From Faecalibacterium sp. (GTDB lineage Bacteria; Bacillota; Clostridia; Oscillospirales; Ruminococcaceae), in assembly GCA_017483235.1 (NCBI GenBank), contig JAFULE010000093.1, positions 1-5,306 on the forward strand: 5,306 bases of DNA, written 5' to 3'. Within the stretch, counting starts at the first letter, position 1. The number at the start of each line of letters is the position of its first letter. The translations under genes were made by a program, and so were the position numbers. The notes under the pieces are model-generated. The model was not told the origin of the DNA. It was given only the letters and a program-made list of their open reading frames with translations, and ran no database searches. Below are positions 1 to 5,283 of the stretch, piece by piece.

Positions 1-269
1 AACGCCAGCACCTCGTCACCGGGGGCGCTGACATGCCGTACCCATGCGCTTTTCAGATGGTCCTTTGCTTTGTTGGCGGCAATGCGTGCCAGCCACTGCC
101 GCTCACATCCGGGCGGACAGCGGTCGATGCTGCGCCATGCCGCCAGAAAGGTTTCCTGCGCAAGATCCTGTGCAAGGTCGGGGTTTTGCACCATCTGGCT
201 GCAAATGGTATACACCAGCCCCTGATATTTGGTTACCAGGGCGGTAAACTCAAGCCCCGTCAAGCGCAT
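1..269 (-). CDS. ECF-type RNA polymerase sigma factor, N-terminal part (runs off the window)
   Basis: This is the 5' part of a gene read leftward and cut by the window edge; 89 codons are visible. The protein looks like region 2 of a sigma-70 family extracytoplasmic-function sigma factor, the part that binds core RNA polymerase and melts the -10 element. An N-terminal helix (residues about 7-28, with KYQGLVYTIC) leads into the characteristic acidic helix with DLAQDLAQETFLAAWR at 31-46. A basic stretch with RQWLARIAANKAKDHLK follows at 57-73. Region 4, which would read the -35 element, lies outside the window. An upstream GAAAGGAGGGG supports the start region, but the GGAGG core is only 2 nt from the ATG at 269. 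The TTG at codon 3 (263-261) would have 8 nt spacing and may be the real start. The gene follows the mgsA terminator and has its own promoter candidate. Regulon and any anti-sigma partner cannot be judged here. Confidence 0.82.
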   Translation of the reverse strand, partial: MRLTGLEFTALVTKYQGLVYTICSQMVQNPDLAQDLAQETFLAAWRSIDRCPPGCERQWLARIAANKAKDHLKSAWVRHVSAPGDEVLA

Positions 270-270
270 C

Positions 271-279
271 CCCTCCTTT
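271..279 (-). promoter_or_regulatory. Ribosome binding site of the sigma factor gene
   Basis: On the minus strand this reads AAAGGAGGG, nearly the full anti-16S match. Its GGAGG core (276-272) is 2 nt from the ATG at 269 but 8 nt from an in-frame TTG at 263, so the site leaves the true start open and slightly favours the TTG. Confidence 0.7.
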
Positions 280-291
280 CCTGTTCTGCCT

Positions 292-323
292 ATCATAACG
301 AATCAGCCGGCGGTTTTACTTCA
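292..323 (-). promoter_or_regulatory. Candidate promoter of the sigma factor gene
   Basis: On the minus strand TGAAGT (323-318) and CGTTA (300-296) are separated by 17 nt. This resembles ECF-type promoters such as the Bacillus SigW class (TGAAAC, 16-17 nt, CGTA), so autoregulation is conceivable. The same stretch holds TATGAT (297-292), a fair SigA -10, but without a good -35 at 17 nt. The A-rich run just upstream (about 324-338) could act as an UP element. The position, 23 nt before the start codon, fits a promoter, but which sigma uses it is a guess. Confidence 0.35.
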
Positions 324-342
324 GTTTTTTTAATTTTTGCGC

Positions 343-369
343 AAAAAAAGCGCGGCCCGCAGGCCGCGC
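343..369 (-). terminator. Intrinsic terminator after mgsA
   Basis: On the minus strand GCGCGGCC (369-362) and GGCCGCGC (357-350) form a perfect 8-bp GC stem with a 4-nt TGCG loop, followed directly by seven T (349-343). It lies 19 nt after the mgsA stop codon and before the sigma factor gene, so it closes the minD-mgsA unit and separates it from the sigma gene. Confidence 0.93.
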
Positions 370-388
370 AGTCAATTGCAAATGATCA

Positions 389-793
389 TTAACGTTGGGG
401 GTTGACGATATCACGCCAGGCAAGGTCACCGCGTTCGAGGCCGTGGATCAGCACCTCGGCGGTGGCAATATTAGTGGCCACAGGAATGTTATGCACGTCG
501 CACAGACGCAGCAGATTCATCTCGTTGGGCTCGGTAGGCTTGGCGTTGATGGGATCGCGGAAGAACAGCAGCAGGTCGATCTCGTTGCAGGCAATGCGGG
601 ACGCAATCTGCTGGTCGCCGCCCTGTGCGCCGGACAAAAACCGCTGCACCTGCAGGCCGGTGGCCTGCGCGATCAGCTTGCCGGTGGTGCCGGTGGCCAC
701 CATGCGGTGCTGGCTGAACACACGGCAGTAAGCCGTGCAAAACTGCACCATCAGTTCTTTTTTGGAATCGTGCGCAATCAACGCGATCGTCAT
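389..793 (-). CDS. mgsA: Methylglyoxal synthase
   Basis: A cytosolic enzyme of 134 residues that converts dihydroxyacetone phosphate to methylglyoxal and phosphate, a bypass of lower glycolysis used when phosphate is short or sugar phosphates pile up. The whole chain aligns with the family without gaps through the core. Features are IALIAHD with His8 and phosphate-contacting Lys12 (E. coli His19, Lys23), TGTTG at 34-38 and SGAQGGDQQ at 54-62 with the catalytic base Asp60 (E. coli Asp71). FFRDP at 77-81 and the NIPVATNIATAE block at 102-113 follow. Thr87 and Asn90 stand where E. coli has His98 and Asp101, both studied as active-site residues, so activity or pH dependence may differ. Length is close to Bacillus MgsA; E. 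coli MgsA is longer, mostly at the N terminus. The ATG has GGGAGGA about 7 nt upstream. It lies 37 nt after the MinD-like gene with no terminator between them, so the two are probably co-transcribed. Confidence 0.95.
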   Translation of the reverse strand: MTIALIAHDSKKELMVQFCTAYCRVFSQHRMVATGTTGKLIAQATGLQVQRFLSGAQGGDQQIASRIACNEIDLLLFFRDPINAKPTEPNEMNLLRLCDVHNIPVATNIATAEVLIHGLERGDLAWRDIVNPQR

Positions 794-819
794 GATCCAT
801 TCCTCCCAAATTGATTCAC

Positions 820-830
820 GGTGCAGCCCC
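820..830 (-). other. End of the short minD-mgsA spacer
   Basis: The 37-nt gap between the TAA of the MinD-like gene (833-831) and the mgsA ATG (793) holds only the mgsA ribosome binding site GGGAGGA (807-801). There is no T-tailed hairpin and no promoter, which supports a two-gene transcript. Confidence 0.5.
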
Positions 831-1565
831 TTACCGCACCGATAAAGTCACACGCTGGCCCAAAAGCCGCCTTGCAAGGCGGTCGAATGCTTCATAGGTC
901 GGGCATTCCACAGGCAGCCGCTCACCCATGGCCGCCGCACGCTGCAGCATCGCGCTTTCGGGAATGACTGCGATCAGCTGCGCACAAACGGTGTCAATGC
1001 ACTCATCCAGATCCCGTACCGCGCCGTTTTTGAAGGTGCGGTCGGTTACCCGGTTGACCACCAGTCGGATCTCCCGCAGGCCGCTGTCGTACAACGCATC
1101 GGCCACAATACGGCCATCCCGCAGCGACACCGGATCGGCCGGCAGCACCAGCAGCGCTTTGTGGGCACAGGCGCGCGCCGCCGCAAAGGGGGCACCCATG
1201 CCGGCTGCTGTATCCAGCAGAATTACATCAAACACATCGCCGAGAGCACGGCACAGCCGCTGCAGCCCGGCAACGGTCACCTCGCCGCCCTCATACGGGG
1301 CACTGATAACCGAAAGCCCCGGGTAAAGCGGGCTTTGCACCACGGCCTTGTCGCCTTCGCACCGGCCGCTGAGCACATCCTCGATATCGTAAACGGTTTT
1401 GCCGTACACGCCGGAAATGATATCCACGCTGCGCAGGCCCGAGTCCAGCTCGACCAACAGCACCTTTTTGCCCTGTGCGGCAAGCCGGCCGCCCAACATT
1501 ACCGACACCGTGCTTTTGCCGGTGCCGCCCTTGCCGGATGCGACCATGATGATCTGAGCGCTCAA
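831..1565 (-). CDS. minD: MinD-like septum-site ATPase (ParA/MinD family), short C terminus
   Basis: A 244-residue P-loop ATPase of the MinD/ParA family. Canonical MinD dimerises on the membrane with ATP and recruits MinC to block FtsZ rings away from midcell. Visible are the deviant Walker A SGKGGTGKST at 10-19 with signature Lys12 and Lys17, and Asp41 in ELDSGLRSVDIISG, close to the MinD DxGLRNLD switch I block. Switch II is DTAAGMG at 118-124, PVSLRD is at 145-150, and the base-contacting NRV is at 171-173. Two things are odd. Switch II lacks the Pro and Glu of the usual D-[ST]-PAGIE motif. The chain also ends shortly after ARRLLGQRV, about where other MinDs continue for roughly 20-30 residues into the amphipathic membrane-targeting helix. 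No minC or minE is adjacent. The start is TTG, chosen because GGAGGGA lies 7 nt upstream and because the next Met (7) would cut the first beta strand. It could be a diverged MinD or another ParA-like ATPase. Confidence 0.85.
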   Translation of the reverse strand: MSAQIIMVASGKGGTGKSTVSVMLGGRLAAQGKKVLLVELDSGLRSVDIISGVYGKTVYDIEDVLSGRCEGDKAVVQSPLYPGLSVISAPYEGGEVTVAGLQRLCRALGDVFDVILLDTAAGMGAPFAAARACAHKALLVLPADPVSLRDGRIVADALYDSGLREIRLVVNRVTDRTFKNGAVRDLDECIDTVCAQLIAVIPESAMLQRAAAMGERLPVECPTYEAFDRLARRLLGQRVTLSVR

Positions 1566-1570
1566 ACCGT

Positions 1571-1577
1571 TCCCTCC
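1571..1577 (-). promoter_or_regulatory. Ribosome binding site that fixes the TTG start of the MinD-like gene
   Basis: The minus strand reads GGAGGGA here. The GGAGG core ends 7 nt before the TTG at 1565-1563, ideal spacing. An ATG at 1579-1577 overlaps the site but is out of frame, so TTG is the supported start. An 8-bp palindrome CTGCGCAG (1584-1591) sits just upstream, with no clear role. Confidence 0.8.
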
Positions 1578-1619
1578 ATCACACTGCGCAGAAGAATTGC
1601 AAAAACCCTACGCAATAAC

Positions 1620-1648
1620 ATAGTATCACAATTTTGTAACCTTTACAA
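1620..1648 (-). promoter_or_regulatory. SigA-type promoter for minD-mgsA
   Basis: On the minus strand a -35 TTGTAA (1648-1643) and a -10 TACTAT (1625-1620) are 17 nt apart, and the -10 is preceded by TG at the extended position (TGATACTAT). Transcription would start near 1612, giving a leader of about 45 nt before the TTG start of the MinD-like gene. It lies in the only AT-rich gap between coding units here, which supports a separate minD-mgsA transcript. Confidence 0.75.
1634..1648 (-). promoter_or_regulatory. Operator-like 15-bp inverted repeat over the minD -35 box
   Basis: The minus strand reads TTGTAA-AGG-TTACAA, two perfect 6-bp arms around 3 nt. The left arm is the -35 box itself and the right arm lies in the promoter spacer, so a bound repressor would block RNA polymerase. 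The layout also fits a 7-1-7 box like those of Fur/PerR-family regulators with one mismatch, but the bases do not match a box I can name. It could be chance in AT-rich DNA. Confidence 0.4.
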
Positions 1649-1660
1649 CAGTTTTTTGTT

Positions 1661-1705
1661 CAAATAAATAAAAAATCTCTGATTTTTCTCGCGGATTTAG
1701 CGCGA
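1661..1705 (-). terminator. Weak terminator candidate after the PBP2 gene
   Basis: Going leftward from the PBP2 stop, a 5-bp stem TCGCG/CGCGA (1705-1701 with 1693-1689, 7-nt loop) is followed by an AT hairpin. That hairpin is AAAAATC-AGA-GATTTTT (1687-1671) and runs into a T-rich tail (TATTTATTTG). Neither stem is strong alone. Together with the promoter just downstream they suggest at least partial termination of the mreC-mreD-PBP2 transcript. The rest of the 169-nt gap holds the promoter and ribosome binding site annotated separately. Confidence 0.4.
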
Positions 1706-1734
1706 TTGAATATGAAATTCCCACATTGTCCGCA

Positions 1735-3810
1735 TCAGGGCAGCAGCACGTTTTCCTGCGTTGGGCTCATGCTGCCGCTTTGCTCGAAGAAATAGGCATC
1801 GAAAATCTGGGTGACCAGCTCGGCTGCACGGGCACCGCCGCCGCCGTATTCGATTACAATGCCAATGGCGATCTGGGGGTCCTCCACCGGGCCGTAGGCG
1901 ATCATCATGGTGTTGGTATAGTATTTGCGGGTGCCGCCCAGCAGGTAGTATTCGCTGCGCTGGGGGCTGCCGGTTTTGATGGCAATGGTGTAGGGGTAAG
2001 CACCTACATAGCCGTTGCTTTGACCAGCGCGCACCATGCCGTTTTCCACCGCGTCAAAGGCACCTATGGTGTCCTCAATTGTTTCCACCACCTCGGGCTG
2101 GATAGCCTGCACCACCTCGCCGGTGTTGGTATCGACCAGCGCCTTGACCAGATGGGTGCGGTAGCGCACCCCCTTGTTGGCAATGGTGGAGGCATAGGTG
2201 GCAAGCTGCACCGGGCTGACCACCGTGTTGCCCTGACCAATGGCGGCCTGAATGTCCAGCGAGGGGGTGTAGTTTGCATCCTGACTGAAGGTAAGGCGGC
2301 CGGTAGCTTCGTTTACCTCCACGCCGGTTTTTACCCCAAGGCCAAGCTTTTGGGCGTAGGCGCTGAATACATCCACCGTGGTGCGGCGACCCAGCTCGTA
2401 GAAATAGACATTGCAGCTGACCCGCAGTGCGTCGCTTACATTCAGGCTGGTGCCGCCATGACCACCGCCCAAGGCGCACCGCGGGCTGTAACCGGTGTAA
2501 TAGGTATAGGTACCGGTACAGCGGATGCGGTCTTCGGCGGTGTTGTTGCCGGTCAGCATACCAGCCAGCGCGGTGGCGGGTTTAAAGGTAGAGCCGGGGG
2601 TATACAAACCCATGAGGGCGCGGTTGATCAGGGGCTTGCCGTCGGTATCGGCCAGATATTCATTGTAGTTGCCGGTGATGTCGTAGTTGGGGTAGTTGCA
2701 GCTGGCAAGGATGCTGTTGTCCTTTACATCCAGCACCACCACTGCGCCGGCGTTGGCCTTGCCGCCGTTGGTGGGGCTGTAGTTGTTCTGCAGTTTAAGA
2801 ATAGCAGCCTCCAGTTTTTCCTGCACGGCCTGCTGAAAGTCCCGGTTGACGGTGGTCATTACGGTAAGACCGGGGTTGGGCGCTACCGTAACCTTCTGCT
2901 CGGTGATCACGCCGTTGGCATCGAGGGTGATCTCCACCTCGCCGTCGCTGCCGCGCAGCTGGCTTTCATAGGCTTCCTCCAATCCGCCCGAGCCGATCAC
3001 ATCGTTCATGGCATAGCCGGCATCCCGCAGAGGATAGCTGTAGCTGCCGTCTGCGTTTTGTACCTTCCAGCGCTCGGCAGTGATCTTGCCCACCCGCCCC
3101 AGCACATGGGGCAGAATGGTGCCGTCCGGGTAACTGCGCACGGTGGCTTCCTCAATGTCGGCGCCCGCAAGGGTCAGGCTGCGCTCGCGGATGGTGGCCA
3201 CGGTGCGGTCCGAAACATTTTCGGCCAGCGTGAAGGTGTTGTAATTGGAAAACCCCTCCTGCTTCATCTGATAGCGGATACCCGCCAGAATGCGCTGCCA
3301 CTGGGGTGTTTCGTTCTGCAGGTCATACTGTTCGATCAGTGCGGCCATCACATTGTCCGCGGTGGCGTACTGCTGCAGCTTCAGGGTTTCTTTCAGAATA
3401 GTCAGCTTGCGGGTGTCATTTTCGGTTTCATCGGTAAAGGTATAGTGGCCAGCAGCATCCGGCTGGCTGAGTTGGATGCCGTCGTTCCAGCTTTCCCCGC
3501 TTTGCTGCAGCACCTGCACCAGTTCCTTTAAGGTTTCATTCAGGTCATTGTCGCCCAAAAGCAGTTTATCCACGATCACGTTGCTGCTGGTGGTGCTGGT
3601 GGCAATGCTGCGGCCGTAACAGTCCACAATTTCGCCGCGGGCCGCGGTGATGGTGCGGGCATAGGTGGTGGTTCGGGTGGCTTTGGTACGGAAATAGTCG
3701 CCCTGCACCAGCTGCAGGTGCACCAGCCGCAACAGATACAGCACCAGCACCAGCCCGGCAGCCGCAATGACCACCATGCTGCGCCGGGCAACCGTTTTTT
3801 TCTCCTGCAC
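1735..3810 (-). CDS. mrdA: Class B penicillin-binding protein 2 (elongasome D,D-transpeptidase)
   Basis: A 691-residue membrane-anchored transpeptidase that cross-links peptidoglycan outside the cell during rod elongation, normally paired with the glycosyltransferase RodA. A short basic tail is followed by one membrane helix (about 12-32). The pedestal domain begins with the class B signature ARGEIVDCYGRSIA (57-70) and runs to about 310. The transpeptidase domain (about 355-675) has all three active-site motifs: the nucleophile Ser407 in STFK (407-410), SCN (465-467), and KTG (612-614). After KTG the chain has Ser-Pro instead of the usual Thr-Ala, and Ile-Ala-Ile precedes it instead of a typical Ala-Gly. 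Residues 71-79 are a Ser/Thr-rich stretch. The start is GTG, with AAAGGGGG (3827-3820) 9 nt upstream; no other in-frame start lies upstream near the site. It follows mreD by 39 nt. Position and family support the RodA-associated PBP2 rather than divisome FtsI/PBP3 or SpoVD; rodA itself is not in view. Confidence 0.95.
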   Translation of the reverse strand: MQEKKTVARRSMVVIAAAGLVLVLYLLRLVHLQLVQGDYFRTKATRTTTYARTITAARGEIVDCYGRSIATSTTSSNVIVDKLLLGDNDLNETLKELVQVLQQSGESWNDGIQLSQPDAAGHYTFTDETENDTRKLTILKETLKLQQYATADNVMAALIEQYDLQNETPQWQRILAGIRYQMKQEGFSNYNTFTLAENVSDRTVATIRERSLTLAGADIEEATVRSYPDGTILPHVLGRVGKITAERWKVQNADGSYSYPLRDAGYAMNDVIGSGGLEEAYESQLRGSDGEVEITLDANGVITEQKVTVAPNPGLTVMTTVNRDFQQAVQEKLEAAILKLQNNYSPTNGGKANAGAVVVLDVKDNSILASCNYPNYDITGNYNEYLADTDGKPLINRALMGLYTPGSTFKPATALAGMLTGNNTAEDRIRCTGTYTYYTGYSPRCALGGGHGGTSLNVSDALRVSCNVYFYELGRRTTVDVFSAYAQKLGLGVKTGVEVNEATGRLTFSQDANYTPSLDIQAAIGQGNTVVSPVQLATYASTIANKGVRYRTHLVKALVDTNTGEVVQAIQPEVVETIEDTIGAFDAVENGMVRAGQSNGYVGAYPYTIAIKTGSPQRSEYYLLGGTRKYYTNTMMIAYGPVEDPQIAIGIVIEYGGGGARAAELVTQIFDAYFFEQSGSMSPTQENVLLP

Positions 3811-3849
3811 GGCACAAAGCCCCCTTTCTTTCTCGTATAAAAGTAGAAA

Positions 3850-4374
3850 TTACTGCTCTTCGGGGTGAAAGGCCAGATGCACCTTCAGCACCACCCAGCG
3901 GGCAACCAGCCCCACCGGAAAGCAAAGCACTGCCAGCGGCAGTACCTCACGCAGCCAGTGCTGCGCCGCACTTGGGTATCCGGGCATGACATAAAAGAAC
4001 AGGTGATCCAGCGAAAGCACCAGCAGTGCGGCCAGTGCCGCCAGCATACCAAAATTGCCTGCGGTATTGCGCAGATACACCTGAAACAGCACGCTGGCCA
4101 GAAAACACACCGCCAGCAGCAGAATGGTAAGCAGGCCCACCGTGCGGCCGGCGGCCCAGTCCCACAAAAGGCCGCCCACCGCGCCGAACAAAGCCCCTTC
4201 GTATTCCCCTTCTACCAACGAAACGATTAGGCACAGCGGCAGAATGAACAGCGGCTTTATGCCAAACAGCCCCGCCGTGGGCAGGGTTTGCAGCACCAGA
4301 CCCAGCAAAAGAAACAGGCTGTAGATGGCCCATTTCAGCCACAGGGGCCGCTCTTGCCTGAAGTACGGATTCAC
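3850..4374 (-). CDS. mreD: Rod shape-determining protein MreD
   Basis: A very hydrophobic 174-residue integral membrane protein of the elongasome, which with MreC links cytoplasmic MreB filaments to the periplasmic or extracellular wall enzymes. Hydrophobic segments lie at about 13-33, 36-54, 58-75, 78-99, 107-130 and 143-164, which gives the five or six helices expected for MreD. The family often shows a G-x-x-x-G-l-l-x-D block after the second helix, here GAVGGLLWDWAAG (64-76). MreD sequences diverge fast, so the call rests on size, topology, this block and the position between mreC and PBP2. The start is GTG; its ribosome binding site AAAGGGG overlaps the mreC stop codon and sits 9 nt upstream. 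The 15-nt gap from mreC suggests coupled translation. Confidence 0.9.
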   Translation of the reverse strand: MNPYFRQERPLWLKWAIYSLFLLLGLVLQTLPTAGLFGIKPLFILPLCLIVSLVEGEYEGALFGAVGGLLWDWAAGRTVGLLTILLLAVCFLASVLFQVYLRNTAGNFGMLAALAALLVLSLDHLFFYVMPGYPSAAQHWLREVLPLAVLCFPVGLVARWVVLKVHLAFHPEEQ

Positions 4375-4383
4375 AAACGGCAG

Positions 4384-4390
4384 CCCCTTT
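4384..4390 (-). promoter_or_regulatory. Ribosome binding site of mreD overlapping the mreC stop
   Basis: The minus strand reads AAAGGGG, and its first A is the last base of the mreC TGA stop (4392-4390). The spacing to the GTG start at 4374 is 9 nt. No ATG competes, so this decides the GTG start and points to translation of mreD by ribosomes leaving mreC. Confidence 0.75.
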
Positions 4391-5220
4391 CAGAAATTGG
4401 TGATGATAAACACATGGGTCAGGCTGAGGATTTCGGCGCCGGGGTCAACCACCGCCATCACCGATTTGCCGCTGGCATCCGGCTCGATGCGGTCGATGTT
4501 GCCCACCAGCATATCAGCGGGGTACACCCCACCCAGCCCGGTGGTGATGATCTGATCGCCGTTGGTGGCCAGCGTGTCGCGTGTAAGGCTGGTGACCACA
4601 CACTGCCCCTCGGCGGCATAATCGGCGCTGCCGGTGATGATGCCGTTATCACGGGTGCGGCTGATGGCCCCCGCTGCCGAAAAGCTGGGGTGCAGAATGG
4701 TAAGCACCTTGCTGGAGGTAAGCCCCGCTTCGATGACAGTACCCACAAGATAGCCATCGTCACTGATGACTGTATCGCCGCGCTGCACCCCCTGCAGGGT
4801 GCCCTGATCCACCGTAAAGCCGCCAAAGGCTTCCAACGTGTCGCGGCCGATAACAAAACCGGAGGCAAGGGTGTATTCGGGATGATCTTCCTGAATACCG
4901 GCCAGCTTTTTGAAGGCGTCGTTTTCGGCTTTCAGCTTGTCGTACTCCACCAGTTTTTGCTGCAGGGCAGCGTTTTCTTCGGCAAGGCGTTCGTTTTCTT
5001 CCCACGCCTGATCCACGGCGGTGTATTTTTCCCACAGGCCGCCTACTGCGCCCGAAATCTGCGCCCCCACCCATTGAAAGGGCTGGGCCAGCACGGTTAG
5101 AATCTCCTGCGGGGCCGCCGTCAGCCGGCCGTTGGCGCCGGCGTAGGCCATCATGCCGGCCAGAAACACCGCCACTGCCAGCAGCACCTTGAACCGGGGG
5201 CTTTCAAAAAAGTCGCGCAT
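4390..5220 (-). CDS. mreC: Rod shape-determining protein MreC
   Basis: A 276-residue bitopic protein that forms a scaffold outside the membrane and contacts MreD and PBP2, controlling wall insertion along the cell side. It has a short cytoplasmic end, a membrane helix at about 11-27, a linker, and a coiled coil at about 68-106 rich in Glu, Lys and Leu (WEENERLAEENAALQQKL). Two beta domains follow (about 118-276). Family positions are visible: the GFVIGRD strand at 121-127, FTVDQGTLQGVQRGDTVI at 135-152, GYLVGTV at 156-162, the GDQIITTGLGGVYPADMLVG block at 221-240, and the closing strand near GKSVMAVVDP. The length is usual for the family. The ATG at 5220 is preceded by AAAGGAGGG, but with a long spacing of about 13 nt; no in-frame alternative start exists closer to it. 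It is the first gene of the elongasome operon in view. mreB, its usual neighbour, would be beyond the right edge if present. Confidence 0.95.
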   Translation of the reverse strand: MRDFFESPRFKVLLAVAVFLAGMMAYAGANGRLTAAPQEILTVLAQPFQWVGAQISGAVGGLWEKYTAVDQAWEENERLAEENAALQQKLVEYDKLKAENDAFKKLAGIQEDHPEYTLASGFVIGRDTLEAFGGFTVDQGTLQGVQRGDTVISDDGYLVGTVIEAGLTSSKVLTILHPSFSAAGAISRTRDNGIITGSADYAAEGQCVVTSLTRDTLATNGDQIITTGLGGVYPADMLVGNIDRIEPDASGKSVMAVVDPGAEILSLTHVFIITNF

Positions 5221-5250
5221 AAGGCAGTCACGACCCTCCTTTCGGGAACT

Positions 5251-5283
5251 AAAAGCGCGGACCGAAGCTGCTTCTGTCCGCGC
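5251..5283 (-). terminator. GC-rich hairpin ahead of mreC (terminator or attenuator)
   Basis: On the minus strand GCGCGGAC (5283-5276) pairs with GTCCGCGC (5262-5255), and GAAG/CTTC pair again inside it (5274-5271 with 5267-5264, CAG loop), making a 12-bp stem with one opposed mismatch. The T tract after it is short (TTTTAGTT), so termination may be partial. Only 30 nt separate it from the mreC ATG and I see no promoter there, so mreC must be read through it unless the hairpin instead protects or processes the mRNA. Confidence 0.6.

Noticed and set aside
33..392. A 119-codon plus-strand frame opposite the sigma factor gene
   Set aside because: The minus strand here encodes a clear sigma region 2 with a strong ribosome binding site; the plus frame also runs through the mgsA terminator.
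1726..3531. A 601-codon open frame on the plus strand, antisense to the PBP2 gene
   Set aside because: Its composition (Gly, Ala, His, Val rich, no domain I recognise) is what the complement of a GC-rich coding frame gives. The minus-strand gene has all transpeptidase motifs in order, and I saw no ribosome binding site at the plus-strand start.
3571..3620. A CAC/CAG-type triplet-rich stretch that looks like a short repeat
   Set aside because: It is a Ser/Thr-rich segment of the PBP2 pedestal domain (residues about 71-76), not a tandem repeat of constant unit.
4288..5100. A 270-codon open frame on the plus strand opposite mreC
   Set aside because: It is a shadow of mreC and mreD in a GC-rich genome; no family features, while mreC matches its family throughout.
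5150..5231. A small GTG-started frame (from 5231 leftward) overlapping the start of mreC as a possible leader peptide
   Set aside because: It is only 2-3 nt from the ribosome binding site core, has no regulatory codon run, and overlaps mreC out of frame; chance is more likely.
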